DNA of 6,417 bases from Roseobacter sp. GTDB lineage: Bacteria; Pseudomonadota; Alphaproteobacteria; Rhodobacterales; Rhodobacteraceae. The notes beneath the pieces are model-generated. The model was given only the letters and a program-made list of their open reading frames with translations, was not told the origin of the DNA and did not search any database. Positions 6,417-6,417 of the stretch are shown here, piece by piece. The position numbers and the translations under genes are program-made. The stretch lies in the NCBI GenBank assembly GCA_024636425.1, contig JAGXHB010000188.1, forward strand, positions 1 to 6,417, in the 5' to 3' direction. The first letter of the stretch is position 1, and the number at the start of each line of letters is the position of its first letter.

Positions 6417-6417
6417 C

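Noticed and set aside
1..6417. Search for a novel defence, mobile or biosynthetic system
   Set aside because: All genes fall into ordinary chromosomal families. There are no integrase or transposase genes, no direct-repeat arrays, no tRNA-associated junctions and no visible shift in base composition.

Overview
The window is a compact, GC-rich stretch of bacterial chromosome. Gene content and protein style point to an alphaproteobacterium, most likely Rhodobacterales (Roseobacter group). The pointers are an RppH starting MTPEDIAKLPYRPCVGVML, an OmpA-type protein with a CGGFDFRF segment, and the FadH and GNAT sequences. This assignment comes from remembered family resemblance, not from a search. 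No RNA gene, CRISPR array, insertion sequence, phage gene or plasmid function is visible, and no stretch over 300 bases lacks a gene.

Layout. (1) Positions 1-1045, plus strand: the last 34 codons of a peroxidase-related (carboxymuconolactone decarboxylase-like) gene, joined by a 4-base ATGA overlap to a gene for an exported OmpA-domain protein. (2) Positions 1046-1140: an intergenic strip with a strong hairpin. It has a T run only in the minus-strand reading, so it terminates the minus-strand block, and an 8-bp inverted repeat encloses it. (3) Positions 1141-5224, minus strand, in transcription order: fadH (2,4-dienoyl-CoA reductase), zntB (CorA-superfamily zinc transporter) and a LysR-type regulator. 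(4) Positions 5225-5375: a divergent promoter region between fadH and rppH, with a short palindrome just upstream of fadH. (5) Positions 5376-5867, plus strand: rppH (RNA pyrophosphohydrolase). (6) Positions 5880-6416, minus strand: a GNAT acetyltransferase converging on rppH with only 12 bases between the stop codons.

Function. The genes form no obvious single pathway. FadH serves beta-oxidation of unsaturated fatty acids, ZntB metal homeostasis, RppH mRNA 5'-end decapping and decay, and the OmpA-domain protein probably anchors to peptidoglycan. The targets of the LysR regulator and the GNAT enzyme are unknown. The window reads as ordinary core chromosome. I found no convincing novel system. 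The points most worth a second look are the nested inverted repeats at 1050-1109, the dyads in the two promoter regions, and the uncharacterised N-terminal domain of the OmpA-type protein.
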